From: Bacteroidota bacterium
GTDB lineage: Bacteria > Bacteroidota > Ignavibacteria > Kapaibacteriales > UBA2268
DNA length: 5,293 nt
Assembly (NCBI GenBank): GCA_024280675.1
Contig: JAJRPT010000040.1
Span: 1 to 5,293 of the forward strand
Reading direction: 5' to 3'
Positions within the stretch are counted from its first letter, which is position 1; every line of letters begins with the position of its first letter. Positions 4,739-5,293 of this stretch are shown here, piece after piece. Under the pieces are notes generated by a model that saw nothing but the letters and a program-made list of their open reading frames with translations, was not told where the DNA came from and ran no database searches. Made by a program: the position numbers and the translations under genes.

Positions 4739-5293
4739 ATGAATAAAATAATCCAACTGTGTGTGTTATTGTCTTTTGCTTTGCTGTTTTCATCCTGCGG
4801 TGGACTTAAAATCTCTCCGCCAGAGCGAACACCAACCCCGCCAACAAAAAAAGCTAATAGATTACTAATGACAGGAGTGGAGGCTAAGAATAACAAAAGA
4901 TATGGCTATGCGATAAATAAATTTGAAGAAGCCTTGGAGCTAAGTCCGTCTAGCATTTCAGCACTAAATGGCTTGATTGATTGTTATTGGGCACTTTCCG
5001 ATTGCCAAAATGTAATTAAATACGGCCAAGAAGCCATTGGCTACAAATCTAGTTTCTATAATAAATTTGTTATTAAGACGGCAAATTGTTTGGTGACAAG
5101 TGGTGAGAATGAAAAAGCGATTGAGCTCTATAATCTTGCAATCGGTCTTGATTCGACTGATTTTTCACTTTATTATAATCGTGGATTGGCGTTTGCCGAA
5201 GTTGAAGACTTTGCATCCAGCAAAAATGACTTCAGTGGCACAATCGAGATGCAATCAAATTACGCCCCAGCTCATTGGGGATTCTACAAAGTA
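4739..5293 (+). CDS. TPR-repeat lipoprotein, 3' end beyond window
   Basis: ATG at 4739 opens a frame that stays open for 185 codons to the window edge, so the gene is partial on its 3' side. The N-terminus is a lipoprotein signal: MNKIIQ, a hydrophobic core (7-17), and a FSSC lipobox with Cys20 followed by GG. After cleavage the protein would be lipid-anchored facing the periplasm or outer membrane. A Pro/Thr-rich linker (27-36) leads to tetratricopeptide-like helical pairs at about 39-72, 73-104, 109-141 and 142-175, with a fifth starting at 176. Typical residues include YAINKFEEALELSP and KAIELYNLAIGLD. TPR domains bind proteins, so a scaffold role in an envelope complex (as in gliding, secretion or outer-membrane assembly) is likely, but no specific partner can be named. 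The palindrome and tandem repeats just upstream are its likely control region. Confidence 0.85.
   Translation, partial: MNKIIQLCVLLSFALLFSSCGGLKISPPERTPTPPTKKANRLLMTGVEAKNNKRYGYAINKFEEALELSPSSISALNGLIDCYWALSDCQNVIKYGQEAIGYKSSFYNKFVIKTANCLVTSGENEKAIELYNLAIGLDSTDFSLYYNRGLAFAEVEDFASSKNDFSGTIEMQSNYAPAHWGFYKV

Overview
The window looks like a chromosomal stretch from an AT-rich bacterium of the Bacteroidota or a near relative in the FCB group. The evidence is a DUF3098-like membrane protein, a tRNA without an encoded CCA end, start codons with no clear Shine-Dalgarno sequence, an SSC-type lipobox, and promoter-like boxes of the TAnnTTTG type. No gene here fixes the genus, and the phylum call is inference.

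Left part (1-1200). The leftmost 158 bases hold no gene I can support, only a spaced 11-bp inverted repeat. A perfect 14-bp hairpin with A/T tails (159-192) is a likely bidirectional terminator. It follows a minus-strand tRNA-Ser(GCU) at 206-296. Upstream of that tRNA on the minus strand is an rsmI-like rRNA methyltransferase gene (387-1199) with an unusual Arg/Gly/Ser-rich tail. A TTTG-N20-TATATTTG promoter candidate lies between the two.

Middle (1200-2530). A plus-strand gene for a membrane acyltransferase of the acyltransferase-3 (OatA/NodX-like) family is clearly more AT-rich than its neighbours. It is bracketed by an exact 21-bp direct repeat (1281-1301 and 2516-2536). Each repeat contains the same leader, start codon and first codons (MAKKI). 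Only the right copy leads into a full gene. The left copy opens a 20-codon ORF that ends in an ATGA overlap with the acyltransferase start. This is the most unusual structure in the window. It suggests that the acyltransferase segment was inserted at, or duplicated around, the 5' end of the following operon.

Right part (2523-4605). Four plus-strand genes lie close together: a DUF3098-like two-helix membrane protein, era (ATGA overlap with the previous gene), a YjbR/MmcQ-family protein, and a DUF3592-like two-helix membrane protein. They probably form one transcription unit, in which era supplies a 30S ribosome assembly GTPase. Together with the rsmI-like gene and the tRNA, the neighbourhood leans toward translation.

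Far right (4606-5293). A short intergenic region carries four tandem 11-bp units running into a 21-bp imperfect palindrome, just upstream of a promoter-like sequence. The start of a TPR-repeat lipoprotein gene follows and runs off the window edge.

I see no CRISPR array, transposase, integrase or defence system. I found no convincing new multi-gene system. The repeat-bracketed acyltransferase and the tandem-repeat operator-like region are the points worth following.
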